Shown: positions 8,036 to 19,202, counted from the stretch's first letter. The stretch: 64,000 nucleotides of DNA from Rhizobium sp. BK251 (GCF_004345245.1 NZ_SLUQ01000001.1:310001-374000); one strand, 5' to 3'. Numbers and translations: made by a program. The notes: generated by a model from the letters alone, not told the origin.

Positions 8036-9372
8036 AGCGGGAACCGAGCCTCATCCGCCCACTGGTTCTCGCGATCGTCAGCGTCCTGGTGCTGTTCTGG
8101 CTGCTCGCGATCGGTCTCAGCGTTCAGACCATGCGCGAGGAATTCGACGAGATCTTCGACAGCGAGCTTACGGAGACGGCGCAGATACTTCTGACGCTTG
8201 CCGTCGAGCGAATCAGCCACCTGAATGACGGAGATCACCTTGACGGCCTTTTGGCATCGAACGGGCGCGAGTATCTCACTTACCAGCTCCGCGACGCTGA
8301 CGGTCGTGTGATGCTGCGTTCGGCGGATGCCCCGGAAGAGCCGTTCGCCGTGCCGTTGAAAGCCGGCTTTTACGACGCCAGCCAGATTCGGCTTTACACG
8401 GCGGCAACACCGGATGGCCGGTTCTTTCTGCACGTGGCCGACCGCTTCGCCAACAGGCGCGAAGCCGTGCGCGAAACCGCGCTGGTCCTTCTTATTCCGC
8501 TCCTCATTCTTATTCCCGCCAGCATGGTTGCAGTCCGGCTTATCGTGAGGCGGGCACTGAGGCCGGTCGACCTGCTGCGGCAGCAGATCGCGACGAAGGA
8601 CGGCGGCAACATGGCGCCGATCGATCAAACGGGCCTGCAGAAGGAATTGCGCCCGATCGCCCGCTCGGTCAACCTGCTACTCGACCGCCTGCGCTCGGCC
8701 CTTGATGCGGAGCGGGAATTCACCGCCACCAGCGCACATGAACTGCGGACGCCGATTGCCGGCGCCCTTGCGCAGACGCAACGCCTTATCGACGAGCTCC
8801 CGGATGGCAGTACCAAGCGGCGCGCGCGACAGATCGAGTCCTCGCTCGTCAGGTTCGGCCGGCTTGCAGAGAAGCTCTTGCAGCTTTCGCGTGCAGAGGC
8901 CGGCATCGGTACCAGCGAGACGCTGGCCGATCTGCGCAGGGTGCTGGACATAGTCGTACACGACTACCGGGTCGACAGCAGGGCGGCCAATCGACTGCAG
9001 TATCACGTTGCGCCAGGTGCAACGCTGCTTCGCAATGTCGACGTCGATGCGTTCGGCATCGTCATGCGCAACCTGATCGAAAATGCCCTGCTGCACGGTG
9101 ATCCGGACCATCCCGTGAACATCAGCCTGGAGCGGGATGGCGTCATCCGCATCGAAAACGACAGCGCCCCGCTGGACAGGGATGAGCTTGAGGCGCTGAA
9201 GGGACGTTTCCGCCGCGGGAAGACCCAGTCGGTCGGCTCCGGATTGGGCCTCGCGATCGCCGAACGCATCGCTGTGCAGATGGGAGGCAGAATGGAGCTG
9301 ATCTCGCCGGCAACCGGAAGGCAGTCCGGATTCGAGGTTCGCCTGATCCTGCCCGAGCCGGCTCGCGGGTAA
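8032..9372 (+). CDS. Sensor histidine kinase, QseC/TctE-like
   Basis: A 446-residue inner-membrane kinase. TM1 is at ~8-30, a ~115-residue periplasmic sensor follows, and TM2 is at ~148-171. A short HAMP-like linker leads to HisKA with His236 in ATSAHELRTPIAGAL, then HATPase_c with the N box NLIENALLHG (~347-356) and the G box VGSGLGLAIAERIA. The ATG overlaps the regulator stop (ATGA), indicating translational coupling. The periplasmic region is small and lacks a recognisable fold, so the signal cannot be named. Confidence 0.95.
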   Translation: MKREPSLIRPLVLAIVSVLVLFWLLAIGLSVQTMREEFDEIFDSELTETAQILLTLAVERISHLNDGDHLDGLLASNGREYLTYQLRDADGRVMLRSADAPEEPFAVPLKAGFYDASQIRLYTAATPDGRFFLHVADRFANRREAVRETALVLLIPLLILIPASMVAVRLIVRRALRPVDLLRQQIATKDGGNMAPIDQTGLQKELRPIARSVNLLLDRLRSALDAEREFTATSAHELRTPIAGALAQTQRLIDELPDGSTKRRARQIESSLVRFGRLAEKLLQLSRAEAGIGTSETLADLRRVLDIVVHDYRVDSRAANRLQYHVAPGATLLRNVDVDAFGIVMRNLIENALLHGDPDHPVNISLERDGVIRIENDSAPLDRDELEALKGRFRRGKTQSVGSGLGLAIAERIAVQMGGRMELISPATGRQSGFEVRLILPEPARG

Positions 9373-9444
9373 GCGCTCCTACTTGACGAAATACGCAGCC
9401 TCGTCGCCTTATACCGATCCGTTGCAGCATGGAGGAATGCAGCC

Positions 9445-9753
9445 GTGACAGCCCGAACCATCGTGATAATGGCGCTTGCAATGCTTGTGGCAACGGCGGG
9501 AGACGCATTCTCGGCCGAGGCAAGTTACGAGTGCAGCGGTGGAACAAAGCTCCACGCAGCCTTTTCGCCGGTCAGCTCGTCGCCCGGAAACGTCAAGCTC
9601 GTCTTTGCGGGTTCGCCCGGGGAGATCACATTGCCTCAGGTCGTGTCTGCCGATGGCGGTCGCTACGCCAATGACGATATCGAGTTCTGGATCAAGGGCA
9701 GGGAGGCCACGCTGACGCGTGGCGGCAAGAGCGAGACTTGCCGCACCGACTGA
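9445..9753 (+). CDS. MliC/PliC-type C-type lysozyme inhibitor, periplasmic
   Basis: A 102-residue exported protein with a signal peptide at ~1-24 (AMLVATAGDAFSA then EASYEC). The mature part has the MliC pattern: YECSGGTKL, a central LPQVVSADGGRYANDDIEFWIKGREATL with the FWxKGxxA motif, and a C-terminal Cys (SETCRTD) pairing with the first Cys. MliC-family proteins insert a loop into the active site of C-type lysozymes. There is no lipobox, so it is the soluble PliC form. It starts at GTG 9445 with GGAGGA upstream, 72 bp after the kinase gene, and is probably co-transcribed with it or controlled by it. Confidence 0.85.
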   Translation: MTARTIVIMALAMLVATAGDAFSAEASYECSGGTKLHAAFSPVSSSPGNVKLVFAGSPGEITLPQVVSADGGRYANDDIEFWIKGREATLTRGGKSETCRTD

Positions 9754-9828
9754 GATCGGACCAACGGAGAGCGTTGGCAATCCGTTGTGGCAAGGCCGGA
9801 TAGGCATCATTTGCGAGGGGGAACAGGC

Positions 9829-11331
9829 ATGAACCCGAAAGTCCTGATCGTGGGTGCCGGCCCCGTTGGCCTTACCCTCGCAATAGAACTCTCGCGATAC
9901 GGGGTCCCGGTGCGGATCATCGAGAAGGCGTCGGCGCGGACCGACAAGTCAAAAGCCGTCGCGGTCTGGAGCCGCTCGCTCGAACTGCTCGACCGCGCAG
10001 ACCTCGCGGGCCAATTGATTGCTGCCGGCGTTCAGGTCAGGGCCGCCAGCATCGTCGCGGGCACCGAAAGCATCGGTCGCGTGACTATGGACCGGCTAGA
10101 CACACCCTATCCCTTTGCGCTGATGATCCCCCAGTCCGAAACCGAACGGATATTGGAGGCGCGGCTTGCGGCGCTTGGCGTCGTGGTCGAGCGTTCGGTG
10201 GAGCTGAAGGCGTTTTCCGACAACGGAGAGATGGTGACGGCAACCGTCGAGCGGCCCGATGGCAGCTCCGGGACCGTCGCCGCCGACTGGCTCGTCGGTT
10301 GCGACGGTGCCCACAGCCTGGTGCGCCACGGGCTCGGCAAGGAGTTCCCGGGCGAGACCGTGCCGACGGAGTTCGTCCTAGCGGACATCCGGCTTTCAGG
10401 AACCTTGCCGGCCAACGAAATCGTGACCTTCTGGCACAGGAACGGCGTGCTCGTCCTGCTTCCGCTTCCCGGCGGCCGGACGCGTCTCATCGGGAGCACT
10501 GGTACGCCTGCGGGCGAAGAAGCGCGCGAACCGGAGCTTCGGGAAGTCCAGGCAATCATCGACGAACGCGGACCGGGCGGCCTTGTCGCCTCGGATCCGG
10601 TCTGGATGGCGCGGTTCCGGATCAACGAGAGAAAAGTAGAGGATTTCCGCTACGGCAGGGTGTTCCTCGCCGGCGACGCGGCACACGTTCACAGCCCGGC
10701 CGGTGGCCAGGGCATGAATACCGGCATGCAGGATGCCATCAATCTGGCCTGGAAGCTGGCGCTCGTTTGCCATGGCGATTGCGACCAGCGCCTTCTCGAA
10801 AGCTACAGCATCGAGCGCAGCGCCGTGGCAGCAAAGGTGATTGCCGATGCCGGCCGGCTGACCAGGGTGGCGATGCTTCGCAACAGCCTCGCCCAGGCGG
10901 CACGGGATTTCGTCGCGCGGCACCTTATCGGGCTGCAGGCGGTGCAGCGGGCTGCCGGCGAGACGCTGGCCGAGCTTTCCATCGGCTACGAGACCAGTCC
11001 ACTCAACGGCAGCCACGCCGGCGGTCTGAAGGGTCCATCGCCGGGACATCGACTGCCGCCGGACGATAGCGGAGCGATAGGCGCAGCCGACCGTCCCCTC
11101 TTCGCAATCTTTGCTCCAGCCACCGAAAGCGAAGCCGCCGCTGAATTGGCGCAGCATTCAGCGCTGCTGGAGGGCCATCTGCGCCCGCCGATCGACCCAC
11201 GCGGCATCTGGCTCGTTCGTCCCGACGGCTACGTCGCAATGACCGCCCGCCTCGGCGGCTGGCAGGCAGTACGGACCTATCTTGCGCAGCTGAAAGACCA
11301 GCACTCCGGCCGCGTCGCTGCGCGCCCCTGA
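9829..11331 (+). CDS. FAD-dependent aromatic monooxygenase (group A, PheA/TfdB/MhpA-like)
   Basis: A 500-residue flavoprotein hydroxylase of the p-hydroxybenzoate hydroxylase fold. The Rossmann FAD motif is VLIVGAGPVGLTLAIELSRYG at the start, the DG motif is WLVGCDGAHSLVR (~160-172), and the GD motif is RVFLAGDAAHVHSPAGGQGMNTGMQDA (~280-306). A thioredoxin-like C-terminal tail follows. It uses NAD(P)H and O2 to hydroxylate a phenolic-type substrate. The ATG at 9829 is preceded by GAGGGGG. No catabolic partner genes flank it, so the substrate is unknown; antibiotic-modifying oxygenases of this family are an alternative. Confidence 0.85.
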   Translation: MNPKVLIVGAGPVGLTLAIELSRYGVPVRIIEKASARTDKSKAVAVWSRSLELLDRADLAGQLIAAGVQVRAASIVAGTESIGRVTMDRLDTPYPFALMIPQSETERILEARLAALGVVVERSVELKAFSDNGEMVTATVERPDGSSGTVAADWLVGCDGAHSLVRHGLGKEFPGETVPTEFVLADIRLSGTLPANEIVTFWHRNGVLVLLPLPGGRTRLIGSTGTPAGEEAREPELREVQAIIDERGPGGLVASDPVWMARFRINERKVEDFRYGRVFLAGDAAHVHSPAGGQGMNTGMQDAINLAWKLALVCHGDCDQRLLESYSIERSAVAAKVIADAGRLTRVAMLRNSLAQAARDFVARHLIGLQAVQRAAGETLAELSIGYETSPLNGSHAGGLKGPSPGHRLPPDDSGAIGAADRPLFAIFAPATESEAAAELAQHSALLEGHLRPPIDPRGIWLVRPDGYVAMTARLGGWQAVRTYLAQLKDQHSGRVAARP

Positions 11332-11401
11332 TCGACCGCCACATCAAAACGGGACCAGCACGTCCGAAAAAAACAAGGAATTAAGGGCTTTTAGGGAGAA
11401 T

Positions 11402-11475
11402 TGGCTGGGGAACCTGGATTCGAACCAAGATCGACGGAGTCAGAGTCCGCTGTTCTACCATTGAACTATTCCCCA
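11402..11475 (-). tRNA. tRNA-Gln (anticodon CUG)
   Basis: On the minus strand the 74-nt cloverleaf has acceptor TGGGGAA/TTCCCCA, D arm GTTC/GAAC, and anticodon arm GCGGA/TCCGT around loop CTCTGAC, giving anticodon CTG. The T arm is CTTGG-TTCGAAT-CCAGG, followed by an encoded GCCA end. It decodes CAG. A T7 run on the minus strand ~28 nt beyond the 3' end may terminate it. Confidence 0.95.
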
Positions 11476-11723
11476 ACGGGGCGGCGCCCAATTGGGCTGC
11501 CCGTCGGTGTGCGGGGCTTATAGCCAAAAGATTGTGAATTGCAAATACTGTTTCGAAAAAAATAGACAGGTATCCGCGCGGCATGATTGCGGATGGCCGG
11601 GGCGGGCGGCGGAAAAAAGAATTTGGCGAAATATCCTGTCGCTGATATCTTGGCGCCAACGAAAATCTAGCGAGCGCCTGCTGCATCCCCCAGGGGTTTT
11701 GCGCGGCGCGGTGGAAAAGACAC

Positions 11724-13304
11724 GTGAAAGACCCCGAGAACGGCGTAAAGCCGTCATTTGGCGGGGCGTCGGTGGCAGGACGCGGGGATGACGGAAAGTC
11801 CCGGCGTCGAAAAGGCAAGCGCGGCGGGCATGCTCGAAGCGCGGCCACTTCTGCTCATGCGGGCCAGGCCGGCGCTGCCGGTGAGGCAGCACGCCCCTTA
11901 GACAGCGAGACAGAAACTCCGTCGCGCAAGCGCAAGCGTCGCCGCCGTTCGCACGCGGGGGCGCAGGCCAAGGTGGTGCAGGCCTCCGAGCTTGGCCACC
12001 ATCAGGCGCATCGCGCCGTGGCGCAGCCGGCTCCCGAGCCTGATGCGGGCGCATTTTCCGGAAACAAGAAGAACCGGCGAAAACATCGCGGCAAGCGCGG
12101 CCTGCAGGGGCGTCCCCTGACGCCGACGCACGACGCCCATGTGACAGCGCCGCCACCGGTCTCGCCGCAGCGCAGTCCGGCGCCGTCGGCCATTCAGGCG
12201 CCGGAACGCCAGGCTGTTTCCGCCGTGCAAAACGGTCCGGGCCATGAGCGCGTGCGCCCTCGGGCTGAAAAAGGCACACGGCCGGAAGATCTTTACGCCG
12301 CGCTCGATCTCGGCACCAACAATTGCCGCCTGCTGATTGCCCAGCCCACGCGGCCGGGGCAGTTTCGCGTGGTCGATGCGTTCTCCCGCATCGTGCGGCT
12401 GGGGGAAGGGCTCGGGGCGAGCGGCCGGCTTTCGACCGATGCCATGGACCGGGCGGTCGATGCGCTTCGTGTCTGCGCCTCGAAGCTCCGGAACCGTGAA
12501 ATCCGCCGCATGCGGCTGATTGCGACCGAGGCCTGCAGGGCCGCCCACAACGGCTCGGAATTCCTTTCGCGCGTGGTCGAGGAAACGGGGCTGGAACTCG
12601 AAATCATCGACCGCGAGACCGAGGCACGGCTTGCCGTTTCGGGCTGCTCGTCGCTCGTCGGGCGCGAGACCCGCTCGGTGGTTCTCTTCGACATAGGCGG
12701 CGGCTCTTCCGAAATCGCCGTCATCCGTATCGGCGAGAACCGGTCGAGCCGTCTGGCCAACCACATCACGCATTGGACCTCGCTGCCCGTGGGCGTGGTG
12801 ACGCTTTCCGAGCGCCACGGCGGGCGGGACGTGACCCCGGAGGTCTTCGGCGCCATGGTCGCCGAGGTCGAGCAGATGCTCGGCCGCTTCGATTGCCCCC
12901 CTGTCCACGTTGTCGGAACGGCTGCCCGCCCCAGCGATTTTCATCTGATCGGAACCTCCGGCACTGTCACGACGCTTGCCGGCGTCCACCTCGACCTGCC
13001 GCGATACGACCGGCGCAAGGTGGACGGCATCTGGCTTTCAGACAGGGACGTGTCGGCCATGCAGGCGAAGCTCCTCTCGTGGGATTTTGCCGGCAGGGCG
13101 GCCAACCCCTGCATAGGTCCGGACAGGGCCGACCTGGTGCTGGCGGGCTGCGCCATACTGGAGGCCATTCGCCGCCGGTGGCCGAGCGAGCGCATGCGCG
13201 TGGCCGACCGCGGGCTTCGGGAAGGATTGCTGACCGACATGATGGCAGAGGACGGTGTCTGGCGCCGCGCGCGCCATCGCCGAAGCCAGCGTTCCAGCGC
13301 ATGA
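11724..13304 (+). CDS. ppx: Ppx/GppA exopolyphosphatase/pppGpp phosphohydrolase with long basic N-terminal extension
   Basis: A 526-residue protein. The catalytic Ppx/GppA domain starts at ~190 with LYAALDLGTNNCRLLIA (actin-like phosphate 1 motif) and continues with RLIATEACRAAHNG, EIIDRETEARLAVSG and DIGGGSSEIAVI. Residues 1-189 are low-complexity: Arg/Lys clusters (SRRRKGKRGG, SRKRKRRRRS, KKNRRKHRGKR) separated by Ala/Pro/Gln-rich spacers. That is disordered and strongly basic, fit for binding RNA, DNA or polyphosphate itself. The start is GTG 11724 with a weak ribosome site; a later start would shorten the tail, but the frame is open and coding-like. rlmE follows. Confidence 0.9.
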   Translation: MKDPENGVKPSFGGASVAGRGDDGKSRRRKGKRGGHARSAATSAHAGQAGAAGEAARPLDSETETPSRKRKRRRRSHAGAQAKVVQASELGHHQAHRAVAQPAPEPDAGAFSGNKKNRRKHRGKRGLQGRPLTPTHDAHVTAPPPVSPQRSPAPSAIQAPERQAVSAVQNGPGHERVRPRAEKGTRPEDLYAALDLGTNNCRLLIAQPTRPGQFRVVDAFSRIVRLGEGLGASGRLSTDAMDRAVDALRVCASKLRNREIRRMRLIATEACRAAHNGSEFLSRVVEETGLELEIIDRETEARLAVSGCSSLVGRETRSVVLFDIGGGSSEIAVIRIGENRSSRLANHITHWTSLPVGVVTLSERHGGRDVTPEVFGAMVAEVEQMLGRFDCPPVHVVGTAARPSDFHLIGTSGTVTTLAGVHLDLPRYDRRKVDGIWLSDRDVSAMQAKLLSWDFAGRAANPCIGPDRADLVLAGCAILEAIRRRWPSERMRVADRGLREGLLTDMMAEDGVWRRARHRRSQRSSA

Positions 13305-13419
13305 TGGGCGGCGTCTCGACCGGTTTGCGAAAAGGATTGCGCGTTTCGATGCCTTGCTGCTTCCCTGGCTCATCAGCAGCGGGTGCGCAGGACGCGGCGG
13401 ATAGTTTGCGAGGGGATTG

Positions 13420-14142
13420 ATGACCAAGCCACCGATCGGGGCAAACCGCACGGGCCGGAAGCTCGGCCAGCGGGTGAAGAAGAAAAAGCTGAAGGCCTCG
13501 TCGCGGCAGTGGCTGCAGCGCCATATCAACGACCCCTATGTCCAGCGGGCGCAGCTGGAAGGCTACCGCGCGCGCGCCGCCTTCAAGCTTCTGGAAATCG
13601 ACGAGAAGCATCACATCCTCAAGGGTGCGCGGCGCATCATCGATCTCGGCGCTGCTCCCGGAAGCTGGTCCCAGATTGCGGCGAAGGTCACCGACTCGAC
13701 GGACGAGGACGTCCGCGTCGCGGCGATCGACTTCCTGGAGATGGCGCCCCTGCCTGGCGTCCAGATCCTGCAGCTCGATTTCCTTGACCCGGAAGCCCCG
13801 CGCAAGCTGGTCGAGGCGGTCGGCGGCGTTCCGGACCTTGTCATCTCGGATATGGCGGCGCCGACAACCGGCCACCAGCGCACCGACCATCTGCGCACCA
13901 TGCACCTGTGCGAGGCGGCTGCCTATTTCGCTGTGGAGGTTCTTGCGGAAGGGGGCCATTTCCTCGCCAAGACCTTCCAGGGTGGCACGGAACGCGATCT
14001 TCTCACCATGCTGAAGCAGAATTTCCGCCAGGTCGTGCATGTGAAGCCGGCCTCGTCTCGCGCCGAATCCGTCGAGATGTTCCTGCTTGCAAAGGGCTTC
14101 AAGGGTCGGAACGAGGAAGCCCAGGCAGCGGATGATGCCTGA
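13420..14142 (+). CDS. rlmE: 23S rRNA (uridine-2552 2'-O) methyltransferase RlmE/FtsJ
   Basis: A 240-residue SAM-dependent 2'-O-methyltransferase acting on U2552 in the A loop of the large subunit, late in assembly. The SAM motif is [15 protein letters not shown]. The catalytic K-D-K-E tetrad is visible: Lys in RAAFKLLEI, Asp in [13 protein letters not shown], Lys in FLAKTFQGG and Glu in [15 protein letters not shown]. The N-terminus is basic ([16 protein letters not shown]), fitting rRNA binding. The ATG at 13420 has GAGGGG upstream; the TTG three bases earlier is less well placed. It lies 115 bp after ppx and is probably co-transcribed. Confidence 0.95.
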   Translation: MTKPPIGANRTGRKLGQRVKKKKLKASSRQWLQRHINDPYVQRAQLEGYRARAAFKLLEIDEKHHILKGARRIIDLGAAPGSWSQIAAKVTDSTDEDVRVAAIDFLEMAPLPGVQILQLDFLDPEAPRKLVEAVGGVPDLVISDMAAPTTGHQRTDHLRTMHLCEAAAYFAVEVLAEGGHFLAKTFQGGTERDLLTMLKQNFRQVVHVKPASSRAESVEMFLLAKGFKGRNEEAQAADDA

Positions 14143-14204
14143 GCGGCGCAGCCTGCGCGAATATGGCCGGGGCGACTAGCCACGGCAAATCTGCGGCGTC
14201 GTTC

Positions 14205-15623
14205 TCATTTCGCTGCCTGGCGCTGCGCTTCCATCGGTGCGGAACGCTTGGCTCCGTGGCCTGAAACCAGGGCGCCGGCGTGGCGGTCCATGCGGATGAA
14301 GGGAATGGTCGCAAGGACGGTCAGGGCCGCGATCACGAAGAAGGCGAGATGGAAGTCGGAGAGTTGCAGCGGTTCGCCGTGGAAATACGTCGATGTCTCG
14401 AGAATCGAGGCTGCAAGCGCAACGCCGAGCGCGAGGCTGATCTGCTGCATGACGGAGCTGATCGAGGTCGCCTGGCTCGCTTCCGCATCGTTGATGTCCG
14501 CATAGGCGAGCGCGTTGACCCCGGTGAAGAAGAAGGAGCGCGAGAAGCCACCGATCAGCAGCACGCCGATGATCAGGAGGTGAGGGGTCTCCGGCGTGAA
14601 GAGGCCGGTGATGACGGTGACGACGGTCGTCACGGCAGCCGCTGACAGCAGTGTCGTGCGGAAGCCAGTGGCAGCAAAGACCCGCCGGGCCATGAACTTG
14701 GTGGTGATTGCGCCGATCGCGCCGGCAAAGGTGATGAGGCCGGACTGGAATGGCGTCAGGCCGAAGCCGAGCTGCAGCATCAGCGGTGTCAGGAAGGGCA
14801 TCGCGCCGATGCAGATGCGAAACAGCGTGCCGCCCGTCGTTGACGCCCGGAAGGTGGCGTTGCGGAAGAGCTTGAGGTTGAGGATCGGCGTCGGATGTCG
14901 CCGCGCATGCCGGACATAGAGGGCGCCGCACACCAGGCCGACCACCGTCGCCGATATGCCGATGATCGGGGGCAGGGCGGGCAGGCTCACCACCGAAAGC
15001 CCAAAGACGACGCCGGCTGCGGCAAGCGTCGTGAGGATGAAGCCGGTAACGTCAAGTGGCGGCGGAGCCGTCGCCTCGACCTCGGGCAGGAAGATCGTCG
15101 CAAGCCAGACGCCGATGATGCCGACCGGCACGTTGATCAGGAAGATCCAGTGCCAGCTGAAATAGGTGGTGATGAAGCCGCCGAGCGGCGGTCCCGCGAG
15201 CGGGCCGACCAGCGCGGGAATGGTGAGAAGCGCCATGGCCGAGACGAGCTCGCTGCGCTGGGTCGTCCTCAGAAGTACGAGACGCCCGACCGGGGTCATC
15301 ATCGCGCCGCCCATGCCCTGCAGGAAGCGCGCAAGCACGAATTCGACAAGCCCGGAAGAGAAGGCGCAGAAGACCGAGCCGACGACGAAGACGCAGATGG
15401 CGAGCCGGAAGATCCTCTTTGCGCCGTATCGATCCGCCATCCAGCCGCTGATCGGGATGAAGATCGCGAGTGCCACCATGTAGGCAGTAAGCGCAAGCTT
15501 GAGGGTGATCGGCCCGACGTGGAGGTCGGTTGCGATTGCCGGCAGTGCAGTGGAAATCACGGTTGAATCCATCTGCTCCATGAAGAGCGCGACGGCAAGA
15601 ATCAGGGGCACGATACGATTCAT
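14205..15623 (-). CDS. MFS drug:H+ antiporter, DHA2 family (EmrB/QacA/MdtD-like)
   Basis: A 472-residue transporter with about 14 predicted membrane helices. DHA2 features are visible: the opening LILAVALFMEQMDSTVISTALPAIA (motif D1-like), motif A GWMADRYGAKRIFR after TM2, and motif C-like MALLTIPALVGPLAGPPLGGFI in TM5. The C-terminal tail is charged. It probably exports toxic compounds. The ATG at 15623 is used; a TTG two codons earlier is possible. No regulator or adaptor gene adjoins it, so it is a single-component pump like MdtD. Confidence 0.9.
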   Translation of the reverse strand: MNRIVPLILAVALFMEQMDSTVISTALPAIATDLHVGPITLKLALTAYMVALAIFIPISGWMADRYGAKRIFRLAICVFVVGSVFCAFSSGLVEFVLARFLQGMGGAMMTPVGRLVLLRTTQRSELVSAMALLTIPALVGPLAGPPLGGFITTYFSWHWIFLINVPVGIIGVWLATIFLPEVEATAPPPLDVTGFILTTLAAAGVVFGLSVVSLPALPPIIGISATVVGLVCGALYVRHARRHPTPILNLKLFRNATFRASTTGGTLFRICIGAMPFLTPLMLQLGFGLTPFQSGLITFAGAIGAITTKFMARRVFAATGFRTTLLSAAAVTTVVTVITGLFTPETPHLLIIGVLLIGGFSRSFFFTGVNALAYADINDAEASQATSISSVMQQISLALGVALAASILETSTYFHGEPLQLSDFHLAFFVIAALTVLATIPFIRMDRHAGALVSGHGAKRSAPMEAQRQAAK

Positions 15624-15847
15624 CGGCAAAAGCCTTGATGGGAGTCTGGAGGCAGGGGAGGCCTTGGATCGGCATTTGCTGTGTAATGCCAGTCACCGCC
15701 CCTGCCAATCCCTGATCGCGCTCGCCCTACACGATTGCATCACGTCTGCGTGAGCCCACTTGCCCTGCAACCGCGGCTTGTCGAGACTGGTTTGTATTGA
15801 ATTCGAACGCATGCCGCGGTGACAGGCCGCATATGAGGAGGGTGGCG

Positions 15848-16840
15848 ATGACGAATTTGATTTCTATCGACAGGCGCACTGTGCTGGCCGCAGGGCTGGG
15901 ACTGCTTGCTGCGCCGATCATCAATACGCGATATGCCATGGCGGCAACGAGCGGAACGGAAAACCAAATGAATGCTGCAACCCCACCCCAGATCAATCGC
16001 TTCAAGCTTGGCTCGTTTACGGTCACGGTCGTCAAGGACGGCTCCGACGTCATCGAGAAGCCCGGCAGTACCTTCGGGACGAACCAGGCGCCGGAGACGG
16101 TGGATCAGTTGCTGTCGGCCAACTTCCTGCCGGCCGACAAGTTCGTGAACAGCTACTCGCCGGCGATTGTCGACACCGGAACGGACGTGATCCTTGTCGA
16201 TACGGGGCTCGGGGCGGCTTCGCGCGAGCGCGGCATGGGGCTGCTTAAGGACGGTCTTGCCGCCGCAGGCTATACCCCCGACCAGATCACGGTCGTCGCG
16301 CTTACGCATATGCACGGCGACCATATCGGCGGCCTGATGGAGGACGGCGCTCCCGCCTTCAAGAACGCGCGGTATGTCGCCGGCCAGGCCGAATATGACT
16401 TCTGGTCGGACAAGGCCAGAGAAGGCACGCCTGCCGAGAACGGCCACAAGCTGGTCTTGCGCAATGTCGCACCGCTTGCCGAGAAGACGACTTTCATCAA
16501 GGAGGGCGAACCGGTGGTCAGCGGCATCACGGCCATGCTCGCCACCGGCCACACGCCGGGCCACATGGTCTTCCATGTGGAGTCGGACGGCAAGCGACTG
16601 TTGATGACGGGCGACACGGCCAATCACTACATCTTGTCCCTGCAGAGACCGGACTGGGAAGTCCGTTTCGACATGGACAAGGCCGATGCCGCCGCTTCAC
16701 GCAAGAAGGTGTTCGACATGGTCGCGACAGACCGGATCGCGTTTCTCGGCTATCACATGCCGTTCCCCGCGGTTGGTTTCGTCGAGCGATATGAGACCGG
16801 CTACCGCTTCGTGCCGAAGACCTATCAGTTTGATATCTGA
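15848..16840 (+). CDS. Tat-exported metallo-beta-lactamase-fold hydrolase
   Basis: A 330-residue protein with a twin-arginine leader (SIDRRTVLAAGLGLLAAPI, cleavage likely in YAMAA). The dinuclear zinc site of the MBL fold is complete: LTHMHGDHIGGL (HxHxDH), a His in ATGHTPGHMVFH, Asp in LLMTGDTANH and a late His in LGYHMPFPAVG. The layout resembles methyl-parathion hydrolase and lactonase-like enzymes, but the substrate is not predictable. AGGAGGG precedes the ATG at 15848. A clear terminator lies downstream, so it is monocistronic. Confidence 0.85.
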   Translation: MTNLISIDRRTVLAAGLGLLAAPIINTRYAMAATSGTENQMNAATPPQINRFKLGSFTVTVVKDGSDVIEKPGSTFGTNQAPETVDQLLSANFLPADKFVNSYSPAIVDTGTDVILVDTGLGAASRERGMGLLKDGLAAAGYTPDQITVVALTHMHGDHIGGLMEDGAPAFKNARYVAGQAEYDFWSDKAREGTPAENGHKLVLRNVAPLAEKTTFIKEGEPVVSGITAMLATGHTPGHMVFHVESDGKRLLMTGDTANHYILSLQRPDWEVRFDMDKADAAASRKKVFDMVATDRIAFLGYHMPFPAVGFVERYETGYRFVPKTYQFDI

Positions 16841-16897
16841 TGGAAAGGCGCGTTCTTTCGCTCTCCGCCGATGCTTGGAACGCATAGCAGCCATCTC

Positions 16898-16924
16898 AAG
16901 CCCGGTACCCTCGCCGGGCTTTTT
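16898..16924 (+). terminator. Rho-independent terminator after the MBL-fold gene
   Basis: AGCCCGG/CCGGGCT 7-bp stem with an 8-nt loop, followed by TTTT. It lies 58 bp beyond the stop at 16840 and well before guaB. Confidence 0.8.
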
Positions 16925-16987
16925 GCTATTCCCTTCCTGTCATAGACGTGTTACCAGCCCTCGCCAACTTCCAAGAAACCCTTGTGA

Positions 16988-18553
<1,566 letters not shown>

Positions 18554-18555
18554 GA

Positions 18556-19107
18556 ATGACGGCGGGCAGCGCGATTCCGACCTGGATCATGGTGCTGCTC
18601 GCGGCCGTCTGCGCCGCGCTTCTTGCCTGGGACATCTTCGGTTACGTCCTGCCCTTCCAGCACGATACGGGGCAGGCGATGCTGGACACCTATTTCGCCG
18701 GCTACGACGTTTCGACCGTCGTCCGCATGCAGCAGCTTCTCGCCCAGAACGAGACGGCGGCCGGCATCTTGCGGGCCATGTATCTCGGCCCGGAGCTCGT
18801 CCTGCCGGCGGCTTTGACCGCGCTGCTTCTTCTGATTTTCATGAGGCTTGGCCCGATAGACGCCTGGCGCGGGCGGAGCGTCCACCCGGTCCTTGGCAGG
18901 ATCACCTATGTCCTGCCCTTAATTTACGGACTGGCAGACTACGCCGAGAATATCGCAGGCTTGCTCGCCTTCGGCGAAAGTCCCTCGTCAGGGATCGCCG
19001 CCGCACTTCTGCCGTGGCTGACGCGGCTGAAATTCGCAAGCCTCGCCATTTGCTTGATCCTCATCGTCCGCTTTCTGATGGTCCGTACGCTCCCGCGCTC
19101 CGACTGA
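18556..19107 (+). CDS. Small integral membrane protein of unknown function, coupled to guaB
   Basis: 183 residues with four clear hydrophobic segments: ~8-30 (WIMVLLAAVCAALLAWDIFGYVL), ~75-95, ~110-130 and ~150-172. There is no catalytic motif I recognise. The ATG follows the guaB stop by 2 bp, so translation is probably coupled, though no functional link to purine synthesis is evident. Confidence 0.75.
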   Translation: MTAGSAIPTWIMVLLAAVCAALLAWDIFGYVLPFQHDTGQAMLDTYFAGYDVSTVVRMQQLLAQNETAAGILRAMYLGPELVLPAALTALLLLIFMRLGPIDAWRGRSVHPVLGRITYVLPLIYGLADYAENIAGLLAFGESPSSGIAAALLPWLTRLKFASLAICLILIVRFLMVRTLPRSD

Positions 19108-19202
19108 AGCCGGCTGCCCGGCGGTGCCGCCCGGGCACTGGCATCTCCTCTGCCTTTCGGCTACTGCTCGGCGCAAGCGTCAGAGGGGAAAGGGAGTGTT
19201 CT

